A stretch of DNA of 64,000 nt, taken from Capsulimonas corticalis. GTDB taxonomy: Bacteria > Armatimonadota > Armatimonadia > Armatimonadales > Capsulimonadaceae. The translations under genes were made by a program, and so were the position numbers. Positions within the stretch are counted from its first letter, which is position 1, and each line of letters opens with the position of its first letter. The DNA lies in NCBI RefSeq assembly GCF_003574315.2, contig NZ_AP025739.1, positions 1,054,001-1,118,000 on the forward strand. The letters run 5' to 3'. Shown piece by piece: positions 43,413 to 52,178 of the stretch. The notes beneath the pieces were generated by a model. The model did no database searches. It saw only the letters and a list, made by a program, of their open reading frames with translations, and was not told the origin of the DNA.

Positions 43413-46400
43413 TTACTTTCGCGAAGCCTGCTTGACGCCCGGGAATTTGGAGGGGGCCAGGAGGAGGACATCCCGACTGGCGGCCGCCTCCTCAATGATT
43501 TGGATCTTCGCGGGCGCATGCCCTTCCTCGTCGAATACCGCAAGCGTATTCCCTCCCAGTTTGAGCCAGCACTCGGGCAGATAGATCCCATTGATCGGCG
43601 AGCGCTCGGGGTACCGCCCCAGATTGTGGCCGTTGAGCCAGACCGAGCCGCGCGACATCCCGTCCCAGCCCACGCGCAGCGCGACATACGCTCCGGACGG
43701 CGGATTGAATTGGAAGGTCGTCTTATAAAAGGCGGGGGCGTTCAAATCTCCCGACGTCCAGGGCTTCCACGACGCGGCCGCCGCCGGCATTCGGATACCG
43801 CCGCGCATCTTCCACCCCTGGATCGGGCCGCCAATCGGCGTGGGCGCGGCGAACAGCGATACGCCGCCGTTGATTCCTCCGGCCCCATTGGTGTTTTCCA
43901 CAAGCACCGCGAGATTGTTCGGGCCTCCCTCTTTCCACGCGGAATCGAGATTGACATCGAAGGGCGCGTTCGCCGAGCGGTTCTCCTTCAGGCGCTTGCC
44001 GTTCAAGTAGACAAACGCATTGTCGTCCACGGCGTCGAAATGCAGCGTGCGGGAAACGCCAGCGATATTCGGCAGCGCCGCGCGGTACCAGGCTAAGCCC
44101 GGCTTACCGTCGAAGACATCATGGTTGTTCCCCGTATCCGCCCAGCCGGCGCCCGACGGATCCGATGCCGTCATCTCCGCCGCGCCTGCCTCACCTCGAC
44201 CGTCCAGCTTGTAGCGCCACTGGCCGACGGACACACGGTCCGAGGGCGTATTGGACAGCGTGACGGCCCCGGAGATTCCCTTGGCGTCCATCTTGTCGTA
44301 CGGCCCGATGTATCCCCAGATCTTGTTGCGCCCATAGTGGGCCGTGAGGAAGGCGACGGAGTTGTCCCCGCCATTCAGATGGACTTTCAGGAAGCGCGGC
44401 GCGGCGTCGCCGACGCGCATGCGCACCTCGCTGGCGTCCGCGCGCGCGCCGTTCACGAACGCCTCGACCCAGTCGCCGACATCGCTGAGACTCAGGCCGT
44501 AATCTCCCGCTTTGTCCACATGGATCGTCGTCCGATACCAGGCGTAGGCGCTGATATCGCCGTCGGCGCCCATGGGTCGGGGCGCGGCGCTCGCAAGCCA
44601 GGTCTTTGTGTCGTAGCCCGGCTGCGCCTCGGCGTCGCCGCGCGCGACCATCCAGGAGCCGACCACGGGCACACGCTTCGCGGACGTCGCGGCGCTGGAA
44701 TACGACTGCTCCAGGGCGCGCGAGCCCGTTTCCGTATACAAATAAGAGTTCGCCTGCCGGCCGGACGCCGACGCGTTCCGCTCGGTGTAAAGCGATCCCT
44801 GGATCACTTCGCCGGCATAGTCCGGTCCGCAGACCACGGCGGGCTTGCCGCCCCAATCGAGGAGCCAGGTCCGGCTCGCCATGTCCGGGGTGACCGCGAC
44901 GATTCGATAGGTTTCCGAGCCGAACCGGACGACGAACTCGGCCGGCGTATCGGAGTATTTCACCTGCACGAGCGCCGAGCCGCCATTGACCGTCACCTTC
45001 GCGCCGGCGTCTTTCGGGGCTTTGACGGAATGCGCTCCGGCCCCCGTGAGCTGCAGCTCGCCGGGATCGCCGGGCGCGCCGTAGATCACCATGGTGGTCG
45101 TGTTTCCCTGCGTCTGCATGCCCAGAATATGCGTGGCGGCGTAGTCGAGCGTCACGCCGCCCGGCAGCGCGGCCCGCTCCACCACGGGCAGGATCTCATC
45201 GGACGCAAGCGACACCGGCCCGGCGGCGGGGACAAGCCGCGAGCCGATGGAGATCTGCGTGGAGACCTTGCCGCCAGTGTGATTGTCCAGGAAATACACC
45301 GCGCCCGACTTCCCTTCACGCGATGTCACGCGGATCGCGGCGTTGATCGCGCCGCGCGGCGGCGAGGGAAAGGTGCGGGAATCGGCGAGGATGCTGGAGA
45401 ACGAAGTCGCGAACATCGCGGCGCGCTTGGCCGTGTAATAGTCCTCGCGGAAGTCGCCTTCCTGGCCGACGGGAGCGCCGAAGTCGTAGCTGGACGCCTG
45501 TTCGTCGTCGTTCCAGTAGTCGAAGTTGGTGGCGCCCACCATGGTGTAGTGGGTATAGCCGCCCGCGCCGTAGGCGAGCGCCTTCCAGCTCGTGCGCTCC
45601 ACACGATGGGCGCGCCCCGGGTCAACGCCGTAGAAGGCGATCCAGCCCGTCCAGAATTCCGAGCTGTACCAGGGACTCGTGCGCGTTTCACTGTCCCAGG
45701 GATCGTTGCCGGCGGGATCATCACCGTGGTTGACGCCGCTCATAAACCACGGGACCGCAAGGCCGTCGCGCACGGCCGTATCGCGCAGATGCGTGAAGTA
45801 AGAGCCGTTCAATTCGGGACCCGCCGAGCGGGTGTCTTCGTTCTCCAATTGGACCATCACGACCGGGCCGCCCCGATGGATTTGCAGCGGCGAAACGATG
45901 GAGAAGATCTTGTCGTACCAGTGGTCCACGGCCGCCATATAGACCGGCTCATCCGTGCGGATTTGCAGGCCCGGCTTGAAGCGCAGCCACACCGGGTAGC
46001 CGCCGCTGTCCCATTCCGCGCAGACATACGGCCCGACACGCACCACCGCGTACATCCCGAGCTCCTGCACCATCTTCAAAAAGGCGCCAAAGTCCTTCTC
46101 GCCCGTAAACTCGAAACGCCCTTCCTGCGGCTCATGATAGTTCCAGTAAGCGTAGGTCTGAATGCAGTTGTATCCGGCGCGCTTGACGCGCAGCAGGCGG
46201 TCGCGCCAGAGCGCGCGCGGGATCTTGTTGTACTGGACCTCTCCGGTCGCCAGAAACACCCGTTTGCCATGGATGAGAAATCCATGCTTATCGAAGTCGA
46301 TCGCGGCTTTGGCGGCGGGCGCCGCCGGGTGGATGTTACTGTCGTGGCCGGGGAAATCCGAAGCGTGCGCGCCTGGCGCCAGAGATGCGAGCGCGGTCAA

Positions 46401-46433
46401 ACAAATCCCGAAAAGAATACTCCTGCGTGACAT
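43413..46433 (-). CDS. Secreted GH35 beta-galactosidase
   Basis: 1006 aa with a signal peptide (MSRRSILFGICLTALASLAP). The GH35 TIM barrel covers about 45-370 with family blocks GPYVCAEWDSGGYPVWL, acid/base Glu199 (VQLENEDT) and probable nucleophile Glu259 (SEFWTGW). Several beta-sandwich domains follow, including two jelly rolls near the C-terminus (WYRTTIHVD and VYLNGKRL, WLNGHNLGRYPE). Likely target is beta-1,3- or beta-1,4-linked galactose in plant pectin side chains or arabinogalactan. It is first in an operon with a GT2 polymerase, so it may also edit the cell's own exopolysaccharide. Start has AAGGAGAAC upstream. Confidence 0.92.
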   Translation of the reverse strand: MSRRSILFGICLTALASLAPGAHASDFPGHDSNIHPAAPAAKAAIDFDKHGFLIHGKRVFLATGEVQYNKIPRALWRDRLLRVKRAGYNCIQTYAYWNYHEPQEGRFEFTGEKDFGAFLKMVQELGMYAVVRVGPYVCAEWDSGGYPVWLRFKPGLQIRTDEPVYMAAVDHWYDKIFSIVSPLQIHRGGPVVMVQLENEDTRSAGPELNGSYFTHLRDTAVRDGLAVPWFMSGVNHGDDPAGNDPWDSETRTSPWYSSEFWTGWIAFYGVDPGRAHRVERTSWKALAYGAGGYTHYTMVGATNFDYWNDDEQASSYDFGAPVGQEGDFREDYYTAKRAAMFATSFSSILADSRTFPSPPRGAINAAIRVTSREGKSGAVYFLDNHTGGKVSTQISIGSRLVPAAGPVSLASDEILPVVERAALPGGVTLDYAATHILGMQTQGNTTTMVIYGAPGDPGELQLTGAGAHSVKAPKDAGAKVTVNGGSALVQVKYSDTPAEFVVRFGSETYRIVAVTPDMASRTWLLDWGGKPAVVCGPDYAGEVIQGSLYTERNASASGRQANSYLYTETGSRALEQSYSSAATSAKRVPVVGSWMVARGDAEAQPGYDTKTWLASAAPRPMGADGDISAYAWYRTTIHVDKAGDYGLSLSDVGDWVEAFVNGARADASEVRMRVGDAAPRFLKVHLNGGDNSVAFLTAHYGRNKIWGYIGPYDKMDAKGISGAVTLSNTPSDRVSVGQWRYKLDGRGEAGAAEMTASDPSGAGWADTGNNHDVFDGKPGLAWYRAALPNIAGVSRTLHFDAVDDNAFVYLNGKRLKENRSANAPFDVNLDSAWKEGGPNNLAVLVENTNGAGGINGGVSLFAAPTPIGGPIQGWKMRGGIRMPAAAASWKPWTSGDLNAPAFYKTTFQFNPPSGAYVALRVGWDGMSRGSVWLNGHNLGRYPERSPINGIYLPECWLKLGGNTLAVFDEEGHAPAKIQIIEEAAASRDVLLLAPSKFPGVKQASRK

Positions 46434-46585
46434 CTCTTGCTGTTCTCCTTGGCTGCCCAGCCTTCGTCTTAGATGGCGATAGAGGCAATTGTCCGATTAA
46501 ACGAAAGCATTCCGTTTCTTCCTCTTTGTGTAGACAGTAAACGGTTGCTACAGTTTCGTCCTTTTTGGAAATTTTCACAAGAATT

Positions 46586-46594
46586 TTGGTCCAA
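46586..46594. promoter_or_regulatory. TTGGTCCAA site between GH35 and chemoreceptor genes
   Basis: A single odd-length relative (TTGGTCCAA) of the TTGGNNCCAA operators, in the 270-bp divergent gap between the GH35 and chemoreceptor genes. Similar single copies occur at 36806 and near 9594. No clear promoter is seen here, so its role is uncertain. Confidence 0.3.
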
Positions 46595-46702
46595 TCATCA
46601 TGAATGTCGCCCAGCGCTCTCCAGTATCCCCGTAAAAAAACCATAATCACAGCGAAGAGCCGCGCGTCGATGCTCTCACACCTTTTGAGGATAAGAAAAA
46701 CC

Positions 46703-48250
46703 ATGCCATTCTTTCTCCACCTGCGCACCGGTTACAAGCTCGCGCTTGGATTCGGATTTTCGCTTCTCTGCGCTATCTCTATTGCATTCGTCGCGCTGAG
46801 CCGGATGCAGGCGATGCAGCAGGCGACAAGCCCGGCCGCATCCCTGGAAGCCCTGCAAAGCGGCCGTTTCCTGATCTTCGCCCTGCTCACGGCCGCAATC
46901 GTCTGCGGATCGCTCATCGCGGCGGCGGTGACCCGTTATATCACCGGGACGCTTTCCCAGATGTCGCAGCGCCTGGAGCAGCTGTCCTCGGTCGACGTCA
47001 CACGGCTGGGAACCGCGATCACCGTAATGGAGTTCGGCGATCTTTCCATGCCCGTTCGTTACGAGACGGAGCCGCTGGAAATAAGTTCACGCGATGAGTT
47101 CGGTCAAATGGGCACGACGATCAATCTGCTCATGAATCAAACGCACTGCACGATCCAATCCTTCCGCGCCTCCCGCGCCGGTCTTCAGGATCTGGTGCGC
47201 ACGCTCCAGCAAAACGCCGCCCAGGTCGCGCAGACGGCCGGCACGCTGACGGATACAAGCGGCAACATTGGCGCGGGCGTCGAGCAGATCGGCGCCATGA
47301 TGATGGACATCGCCCGCTCTTCGGACCAGTCGGCGCACGGCGCGGCGGAAGTGGCGCAGGGCGCCGCCCAGCAGTCGCGCTCCATGGCGGAAGGCACGAA
47401 GCTGCTCGATCAGCTTTCGGGGATCATCGAAACGGTCACCTCCGAAGCGCAGGGCGCCCGCCAGGCCGCCGGCGAAGCGCAGGCCGTGGCGAGCGGCGGC
47501 GTCGAAGCGGTCGCGCAGACAGTCCAGGGAATGGCCCGCATCCGCGCCAGCGTCACTGAATCCGCCGGAGTCGTCGCCAGTCTGGGCCAGTCCAGCCGGG
47601 AGATCGGCGCCATCGTCAAAACGATCGATGAGATCGCCGAGCAGACCAACCTGCTCGCTCTGAACGCCGCCATCGAGGCGGCCCGAGCCGGCGAAGCGGG
47701 ACGCGGTTTCGCGGTCGTCGCCTCCGAAGTGCGCCGCCTCGCCGAGCGCGCCGGAAAGGCGACCGGGGAGATCACCGGCCTGATCAACGAAGTCCAGCAG
47801 CACACGCAGAAGGCGGTCAGCACGATGGAGACCGGCGCGCGTGAGGTGGAGCTGGGCGCGCAGCTGGCGGAAACCGCCGGCGAAGCGCTGATGAAGATTC
47901 AAGACGTCGTCGCGGCCGTGACGGAGCGTGTCGCCGGCATCGACGTTTCGGCGCAGCGAATGACCACATCCTCCGCCCGCGTCTCCGAATCCATCCACAC
48001 CATGGCGCACCTTGTCGCCCAGAGCGGCGAGATGGCCGAGCAGATGAGCGCCGCCGCCGCGCAGGTCTCCTCCTCCGTGCGCACCGTGTCCGGCGCGGCC
48101 GCCAAGCAAGGCTCCGCCGCCGGGGAAATGATCGCCTTCTCGCAGTCGCTGACGGAGATCGCCTGCACCCTGGAGGACGCCGTCTCCCAGTTCCAGGTGG
48201 AAGCCGCTCCCGCGCCGGCGTTCCGCGAGCCGCTTCGCCTCGCCGCGTAA
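46703..48250 (+). CDS. Methyl-accepting chemotaxis protein with minimal periplasmic part
   Basis: 515 aa from 46703 ([19 protein letters not shown]). Two transmembrane helices (about 12-33 and 57-78) enclose only some 23 residues, so there is no periplasmic sensor domain. A HAMP-like region follows (about 80-155), then a long coiled-coil signalling domain with the conserved hairpin tip ([21 protein letters not shown] split at 341-361, then [18 protein letters not shown]). No C-terminal NWETF pentapeptide is present. It probably senses membrane or cytoplasmic state or relays another sensor, and signals to the CheA/CheW of the cluster at 59-64 kb. A more upstream Met is possible. Confidence 0.9.
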   Translation: MPFFLHLRTGYKLALGFGFSLLCAISIAFVALSRMQAMQQATSPAASLEALQSGRFLIFALLTAAIVCGSLIAAAVTRYITGTLSQMSQRLEQLSSVDVTRLGTAITVMEFGDLSMPVRYETEPLEISSRDEFGQMGTTINLLMNQTHCTIQSFRASRAGLQDLVRTLQQNAAQVAQTAGTLTDTSGNIGAGVEQIGAMMMDIARSSDQSAHGAAEVAQGAAQQSRSMAEGTKLLDQLSGIIETVTSEAQGARQAAGEAQAVASGGVEAVAQTVQGMARIRASVTESAGVVASLGQSSREIGAIVKTIDEIAEQTNLLALNAAIEAARAGEAGRGFAVVASEVRRLAERAGKATGEITGLINEVQQHTQKAVSTMETGAREVELGAQLAETAGEALMKIQDVVAAVTERVAGIDVSAQRMTTSSARVSESIHTMAHLVAQSGEMAEQMSAAAAQVSSSVRTVSGAAAKQGSAAGEMIAFSQSLTEIACTLEDAVSQFQVEAAPAPAFREPLRLAA

Positions 48251-48277
48251 ATTTACGCTTGTTTCTGTCCGCCGGTA

Positions 48278-48306
48278 TTGACTCCGCGTCAAACCGGCGG
48301 TATACT
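48278..48306 (+). promoter_or_regulatory. Promoter of pseudopilin 3
   Basis: TTGACT (48278-48283), 17-bp spacer, TATACT (48301-48306). GCCGGT (48271-48276) and ACCGGC (48293-48298) form an inverted repeat around the -35, a possible operator. TTGACTCCG is shared with the next pseudopilin promoter. Confidence 0.75.
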
Positions 48307-48319
48307 TCTCACATATTAA

Positions 48320-48420
48320 CCAGTAAGGTGATAATAAATATAGCTTGACCGACTAGACCACTAGAGGCCCATTGCGCAGCGCGCATTGGGCCTCTTCGTA
48401 TTTCCGCTTTTTAGGAGTTA
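48320..48420 (+). promoter_or_regulatory. Structured attenuator-like leader of pseudopilin 3
   Basis: After the promoter comes a leader with the block CAGTAAG...ATAATAAATATAG-CTT, a 4-bp stem CTAG-ACCA-CTAG (48352-48364 region), then directly a 14-bp hairpin (48364-48394, GAGGCCCA...TGGGCCTC with one mismatch) and a T-rich stretch ending in CTTTTT before the ribosome binding site AGGAG. The same order of elements occurs at 49345-49432. The hairpin looks like an intrinsic terminator lying between promoter and gene, so read-through is probably regulated. Confidence 0.65.
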
Positions 48421-48425
48421 TCATT

Positions 48426-49271
48426 ATGAAGAACACCCAACGTCAGGGGTTTACCTTGATTGAACTGCTCGTTGTCATCGCTATCATCGCGATTCTCGCC
48501 GCCATTCTCTTCCCGGTCTTCGCCCAGGCACGCGAAAAGGCGCGCCAGTCGAGCTGCGCCTCCAACGAAAAGCAGATCGGCCTGGCGATCCTGCAATACG
48601 CTCAGGATAACGAGGAAACCCTCCCTCTCGCGAACTATGTCAATCCGGATGGCTCGAATGGGTCATGGAACTACGCGGTGGACCCGTATATCAAAGGCGG
48701 GATCGCCGTCGTGCAGGCGGACAACGGAACCCTGCATAAGAGCGTGTATACCTGCCCTGATTTCAATGGCGATGCGCCGGAAGGCGTATTTTCCGCATCA
48801 TTTCCCAGCGTGTCTTCGAGCGGAGCAAAGACCGGACAGCCGTTCAAAAGCTACGTCGTGAACGAGAATTTCCTGTCCCCGCTCGCCGTTTCCACGCCCG
48901 CCACCGATCACTTCAAGCGCCCTTCCGCGACGCTGGCCCAAATCAAATCCCCCTCCTCCGTCGTTCTGCTGGCCGAAGGACGCGGCGATGTCCTTTATAC
49001 GACCGGCAATGACACCTCCACGGAACCGACGGATTCGCCGGATGAGAACTTCCACGACTGGGGCAACTATATCTCCGCCCGCGCGCGGCACGCCGGCGGG
49101 TCGGAGTATCTGCTCATGGACGGTCATGTGAAATGGTTCCGCGCTCCAAGCCCGAACTACGCCGACTCGGCGAAGACCCTGCCGAACGCCAGCGCATCGG
49201 GAGTCGTATGGAGTCAGGCCCAGTATCCGACCGCTTCCGCGTGGTTCCTGGAAGATCCGAACGCGCAGTAA
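48426..49271 (+). CDS. DUF1559 pseudopilin 3
   Basis: 281 aa. Leader MKNTQRQG, prepilin helix [18 protein letters not shown] with Glu5, DUF1559 core ([35 protein letters not shown]) and intact His-X9-Asp-Gly ([18 protein letters not shown]). The tail [17 protein letters not shown] is shared with the following gene, so these two are close paralogs and form a subgroup distinct from pseudopilins 1 and 2. TTAGGAGTTATC precedes the start. It is transcribed through an attenuator-like leader. Expected at the cell envelope after prepilin peptidase processing. Confidence 0.92.
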   Translation: MKNTQRQGFTLIELLVVIAIIAILAAILFPVFAQAREKARQSSCASNEKQIGLAILQYAQDNEETLPLANYVNPDGSNGSWNYAVDPYIKGGIAVVQADNGTLHKSVYTCPDFNGDAPEGVFSASFPSVSSSGAKTGQPFKSYVVNENFLSPLAVSTPATDHFKRPSATLAQIKSPSSVVLLAEGRGDVLYTTGNDTSTEPTDSPDENFHDWGNYISARARHAGGSEYLLMDGHVKWFRAPSPNYADSAKTLPNASASGVVWSQAQYPTASAWFLEDPNAQ

Positions 49272-49314
49272 ATCTCCGGCGGAAAAATATCGGATGAGAT
49301 TTTCTCGGAAGATA

Positions 49315-49343
49315 TTGACTCCGTTTGAGATTGCGGGTAATAT
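49315..49343 (+). promoter_or_regulatory. Promoter of pseudopilin 4
   Basis: TTGACT (49315-49320), 17-bp spacer CCGTTTGAGATTGCGGG, TAATAT (49338-49343). The -35 with its following CCG matches the promoter of pseudopilin 3. Confidence 0.75.
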
Positions 49344-49346
49344 TCA

Positions 49347-49432
49347 CTAGTAAGTTTATAAAGAATACAGACTTTGCCCACCAGTCAGCTGGAGGCCCGA
49401 AGCATGAATTGCTTCGGGCCTTTGTGTTTTTT
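49347..49432 (+). promoter_or_regulatory. Structured attenuator-like leader of pseudopilin 4
   Basis: The leader has TAGTAAG...ATAAAGAATACAG-ACTTTG, a 4-bp stem CCAG-TCAG-CTGG (49381-49392), then an 11-bp hairpin AGGCCCGAAGC/GCTTCGGGCCT (49393-49421) and TTTGTGTTTTTT. This is a textbook intrinsic terminator between promoter and gene. The small stem before it covaries with that of pseudopilin 3 (CTAG/CTAG there, CCAG/CTGG here). Confidence 0.7.
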
Positions 49433-49459
49433 GGCTTAAGCAATACCAGGAGTAAGACC

Positions 49460-50305
49460 ATGCGCAAGAGGCGCCAGTCCGGATTTACATTGATTGAACT
49501 ACTCGTCGTGATAGCCATTATCGCGATTCTCGCCGCTATTCTCTTCCCCGTCTTTGCCCAGGCCCGCGAAAAAGCGCGCCAGATCACGTGCGCCTCGAAC
49601 GAGAAGCAGGCGGGCCTCGCCATCTTCCAATACGCTCAAGATTATGACGAGACGTTGCCGCTCGCCAACTACGCTCAGCATCCCACCGATACGAGCGGCT
49701 TTGTGAACTGGCAATATGAGGTCGATCCTTATATCAAGGGCGGATACCCGATCAGCAACTCCGATCTGGGAACCGGCTCCGGCGGCCTGCGCAAGAGCGT
49801 CTGGTTCTGCCCGGACTGGGACCGCACCAACGACCTCTTCTATAACGACGGCACGCCGTCGGGTACGGCGCCCAGCACGGCCACTCCCTCCAAGAGCTAC
49901 ATCGCGAACGAGAATTATATGGGCGCTTACGTCCCCCCCACCGCTCCCAACGTAAACTACGCGAAGCCCTCGGCGACGCTGGCGCAGATCAAGACGCCCG
50001 CGCAGACGGTGCTGACCGCCGAAAGCCGGGGCAACAACGTTCAGTGCGCCGGCAACGACACGCCGACCGCCGCCGCGCTCGGCACGACCGCAAGCGACTG
50101 GGGCCACTATGTCTCGGGCCGCGCCCGCCATGCGGGAGGCTCCAACTATCTGTTCCAGGACGGCCATGTGAAGTGGTTCCGCGCGCCCGGCAATAACCGC
50201 AACGCCGACCTCTCCCCGGTCCTGAGCACGACCGGCATCGTCTACAGCCAGGCGTCCTACCCCAACGCCGCCGGCTGGTGGCTGGAGGATCCGAACGGAG
50301 CGTAG
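49460..50305 (+). CDS. DUF1559 pseudopilin 4
   Basis: 281 aa. Leader MRKRRQSG, prepilin helix [18 protein letters not shown] with Glu5, DUF1559 core and His-X9-Asp-Gly ([18 protein letters not shown]). It has the same length and tail ([17 protein letters not shown]) as pseudopilin 3, a tandem duplicate including its regulatory leader. CCAGGAGTAAG precedes the ATG. A strong terminator follows. The greatest divergence is in the loop between the helix and the central conserved YIKGG segment, which may be the exposed or ligand-binding face. Confidence 0.92.
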   Translation: MRKRRQSGFTLIELLVVIAIIAILAAILFPVFAQAREKARQITCASNEKQAGLAIFQYAQDYDETLPLANYAQHPTDTSGFVNWQYEVDPYIKGGYPISNSDLGTGSGGLRKSVWFCPDWDRTNDLFYNDGTPSGTAPSTATPSKSYIANENYMGAYVPPTAPNVNYAKPSATLAQIKTPAQTVLTAESRGNNVQCAGNDTPTAAALGTTASDWGHYVSGRARHAGGSNYLFQDGHVKWFRAPGNNRNADLSPVLSTTGIVYSQASYPNAAGWWLEDPNGA

Positions 50306-50317
50306 CCCCCGAAATTG

Positions 50318-50358
50318 CCGCCGTTTCGCGATTCTTCAATCGCGAAGCGGCGGTTTCT
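50318..50358 (+). terminator. Terminator of pseudopilin 4
   Basis: A 16-bp stem (50318-50333 with 50338-50353; CCGCCGTTTCGCGATT) with a CTTC loop, followed by TTTCTTG. Confidence 0.85.
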
Positions 50359-50399
50359 TGCTTGTCCTTGCGCCGATCACTTGAAGGTTGCCCACACAC

Positions 50400-50579
50400 G
50401 TGTCGATTCTTTTTCGTCTGTTTGCCTATCTGCGCCCTTACAAGTGGCGTGTCGTCCTCGGACAATTGATCGAGCAGGGAACGCACTGGAGTTGATCCGC
50501 GCCGGCGGCGACTACGCCCGCATGGTCGCGCAGCAGCAGGGCGCTTCCGAGGCTCCAACGCTCACCTTTGCGCCGTCTC
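50400..50579 (+). pseudogene. Relic of an ABC exporter gene: N-terminus joined to C-terminus
   Basis: From the GTG at 50400 one frame reads VSILFRLFAYLRPYKWRVV, the typical opening of an MsbA-type ABC exporter transmembrane domain. It continues into QLIEQGTH and then a stop. The next frame, from about 50482, reads LELIRAGGDYARMVAQQQGA, the typical last segment of the same protein family after the nucleotide-binding domain (EQGTHEELL...GGxYAxL). So about 550 codons, including Walker A and B, have been deleted, and a one-base shift separates the two ends. The gene is dead. It lies between pseudopilin 4 and the nitroreductase. Confidence 0.75.
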
Positions 50580-50651
50580 CCCGTACGTCGCTGGAGATCG
50601 CCTCATCGTTTTCAACTCGCAAATCTTATCACCCATTCAGGAGAACCTCAC

Positions 50652-51266
50652 ATGACGACCGTATTAGATCCCATCGCCGCATCGCCCGACATCGAGATCC
50701 ACGATCAGTTCCGCCGCCGGCGCAGCACGCGCGCTTATTCCGACCGGCCAATCGACGAGGCGACGCGGCGCCGTCTCTTCGAAGCCGCGCGCTGGGCCGC
50801 CTCCAGCAGCAACGAACAGCCCTGGCGCTTTATTTACGCCTCCAAGGAGAACCCGGAAGAGTTCGCGCGGCTGCTGGAGACTCTGGCCGAGGGCAACAAA
50901 GCCTGGGCCAAAGACGCGCCCCTGCTGGTGCTGGCCATCGCCAAACGTCATAAAGGCGAGGACGGCGGCCCCGAGAACCGCCACGCCGCCTACGACCTGG
51001 GCCAATCCGTCGCCACGCTGACGCTTCAGGCGCTGCACGAAGGCATTTACGCCCGCCAGCTCGGCGGATTCAGCGCCGACAAGGCGCGCGAAGCACTGGA
51101 GGTTCCGGAGGGTTACGACCCAGTCGCGGTGATCGTGCTCGGCTATCCCGGAGACCCGGCGAACCTGCCCGAACTCGTCCGAGAAAAAGAAAGCGCCCCC
51201 CGCGTGCGCAAGCCGCTGAGCGACATCGTCTTCCGTGGGCGCTTCGGGCAGCCGCTGGAAGGGTAA
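50652..51266 (+). CDS. Nitroreductase-family FMN oxidoreductase
   Basis: 204 aa from MTTVLDPIA, with CAGGAGAACC upstream. The fold markers are RRRRSTRAYSDRPI (FMN phosphate-binding Arg cluster near 20-32), ARWAASSSNEQPWRF, and the C-terminal VAVIVLGYPGDP. It belongs to the small bacterial nitroreductase group that uses NAD(P)H and FMN to reduce nitro groups or quinones; natural substrates are unknown. The gene follows the ABC relic, whose promoter it may still use. Confidence 0.9.
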   Translation: MTTVLDPIAASPDIEIHDQFRRRRSTRAYSDRPIDEATRRRLFEAARWAASSSNEQPWRFIYASKENPEEFARLLETLAEGNKAWAKDAPLLVLAIAKRHKGEDGGPENRHAAYDLGQSVATLTLQALHEGIYARQLGGFSADKAREALEVPEGYDPVAVIVLGYPGDPANLPELVREKESAPRVRKPLSDIVFRGRFGQPLEG

Positions 51267-51357
51267 GATGTCCTAAGACAAAGAGCTTACAAGGCCTCAA
51301 TTTTCTGATTACCCGAGGACTGAAGTACGGGTACAAAAAACTACCCCGATGAAAAAT

Positions 51358-51390
51358 GAAGGCGCGGCGAGTGCGACTCGCCGCGCCTTC
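51358..51390. repeat. Stable hairpin just before the SDR ribosome binding site
   Basis: GAAGGCGCGGCGAG-TGCGA-CTCGCCGCGCCTTC is a perfect 14-bp stem. It ends 6 nt before the ribosome binding site GGAGG (51396-51400). No U-run follows. It may end the nitroreductase transcript, or protect or control the SDR mRNA. Confidence 0.7.
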
Positions 51391-51410
51391 GCCGTGGAGG
51401 CTTCCCAGTT

Positions 51411-52178
51411 ATGACATCCCTGAACGGCAAAATCGCCCTTGTGACCGGCTCCAGCCGGGGAATCGGCCGGGCCATCGCAATCCGGCTGGCGCGCGAGGGC
51501 GCGAAGGTTGTCCTCACCGGCCGGGACCTGGAGAAGCTGCATCAAACCGCCGCCGAGATCCGCGAGGACGGCGGCGAAGCCGCGATCCATGCCGTGGACC
51601 TGCGCGCGCCGACGGCCGCCACCGAGCTGGCCCAGTTCGCCCAGGAGACCTACGGCGGACTGGATATTCTGGTCAACAACGCCGGCGCAACCAAGCGCGG
51701 CGACTTCCTCACGCTCACCGACGCCGACTTCGAGGACGGGTTCGCCTTGAAATATTACGGCGCCGTGCGTCTCACCCGCGCGGCGTGGCCCTCCCTCCAA
51801 GCCACGAGCGGCGCGGTTCTCAACATTATCGGCGTCGGCGGCCGCACGCCCGGCGCGGAGTTCACCATCGGCGGCTCCGTCAACGCCGCTCTGCTTTCCT
51901 TCACCAAAGCCATCGCCGACCTCGGCGTCCAGGACGGCGTCCAGGTTAACGCCATCAACCCCGGCCGCGTCCATACCGACCGCCTGACCAATTCCCTCCC
52001 CGCTCCCGGCCCGGCGCGCGAGTCGGCGCTCGCGCAGCTCGTTCAGAAATCCAGTATCACGCGGATCGGCGAGCCGGAAGAAGTCGCCGCCCTCGCCGCA
52101 TTTATCCTTGGCCCCGAAGGCCGCTGGCTCCAGGGCTCGCTGATCGACATTGACGGCGGCCAGACAAAGAGCATCTGA
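51411..52178 (+). CDS. SDR-fold protein lacking the catalytic Ser-Tyr-Lys
   Basis: 255 aa. The Rossmann signature is intact (VTGSSRGIGRAIAIRL, NNAGA at about 87-91, C-terminal GSLIDIDGGQ) so NAD(P)H binding is likely. The catalytic residues are not: the usual I-S-S segment reads NIIGVGG, and the YxxxK block reads GGSVNAALLSFTKAI, with Gly for Tyr and Asn for Lys. The surrounding residues are well conserved, so this is a defined non-classical subgroup and not decay. It could use another catalytic residue or act as a binding protein. GGAGG precedes the ATG behind a strong hairpin. Confidence 0.85.
   Translation: MTSLNGKIALVTGSSRGIGRAIAIRLAREGAKVVLTGRDLEKLHQTAAEIREDGGEAAIHAVDLRAPTAATELAQFAQETYGGLDILVNNAGATKRGDFLTLTDADFEDGFALKYYGAVRLTRAAWPSLQATSGAVLNIIGVGGRTPGAEFTIGGSVNAALLSFTKAIADLGVQDGVQVNAINPGRVHTDRLTNSLPAPGPARESALAQLVQKSSITRIGEPEEVAALAAFILGPEGRWLQGSLIDIDGGQTKSI

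Noticed and set aside
48320-49432. Pilin leaders as known c-di-GMP riboswitches
   Set aside because: The conserved cores of the GEMM-type c-di-GMP aptamers are absent; only small stems and a terminator are seen, so I leave the class open.
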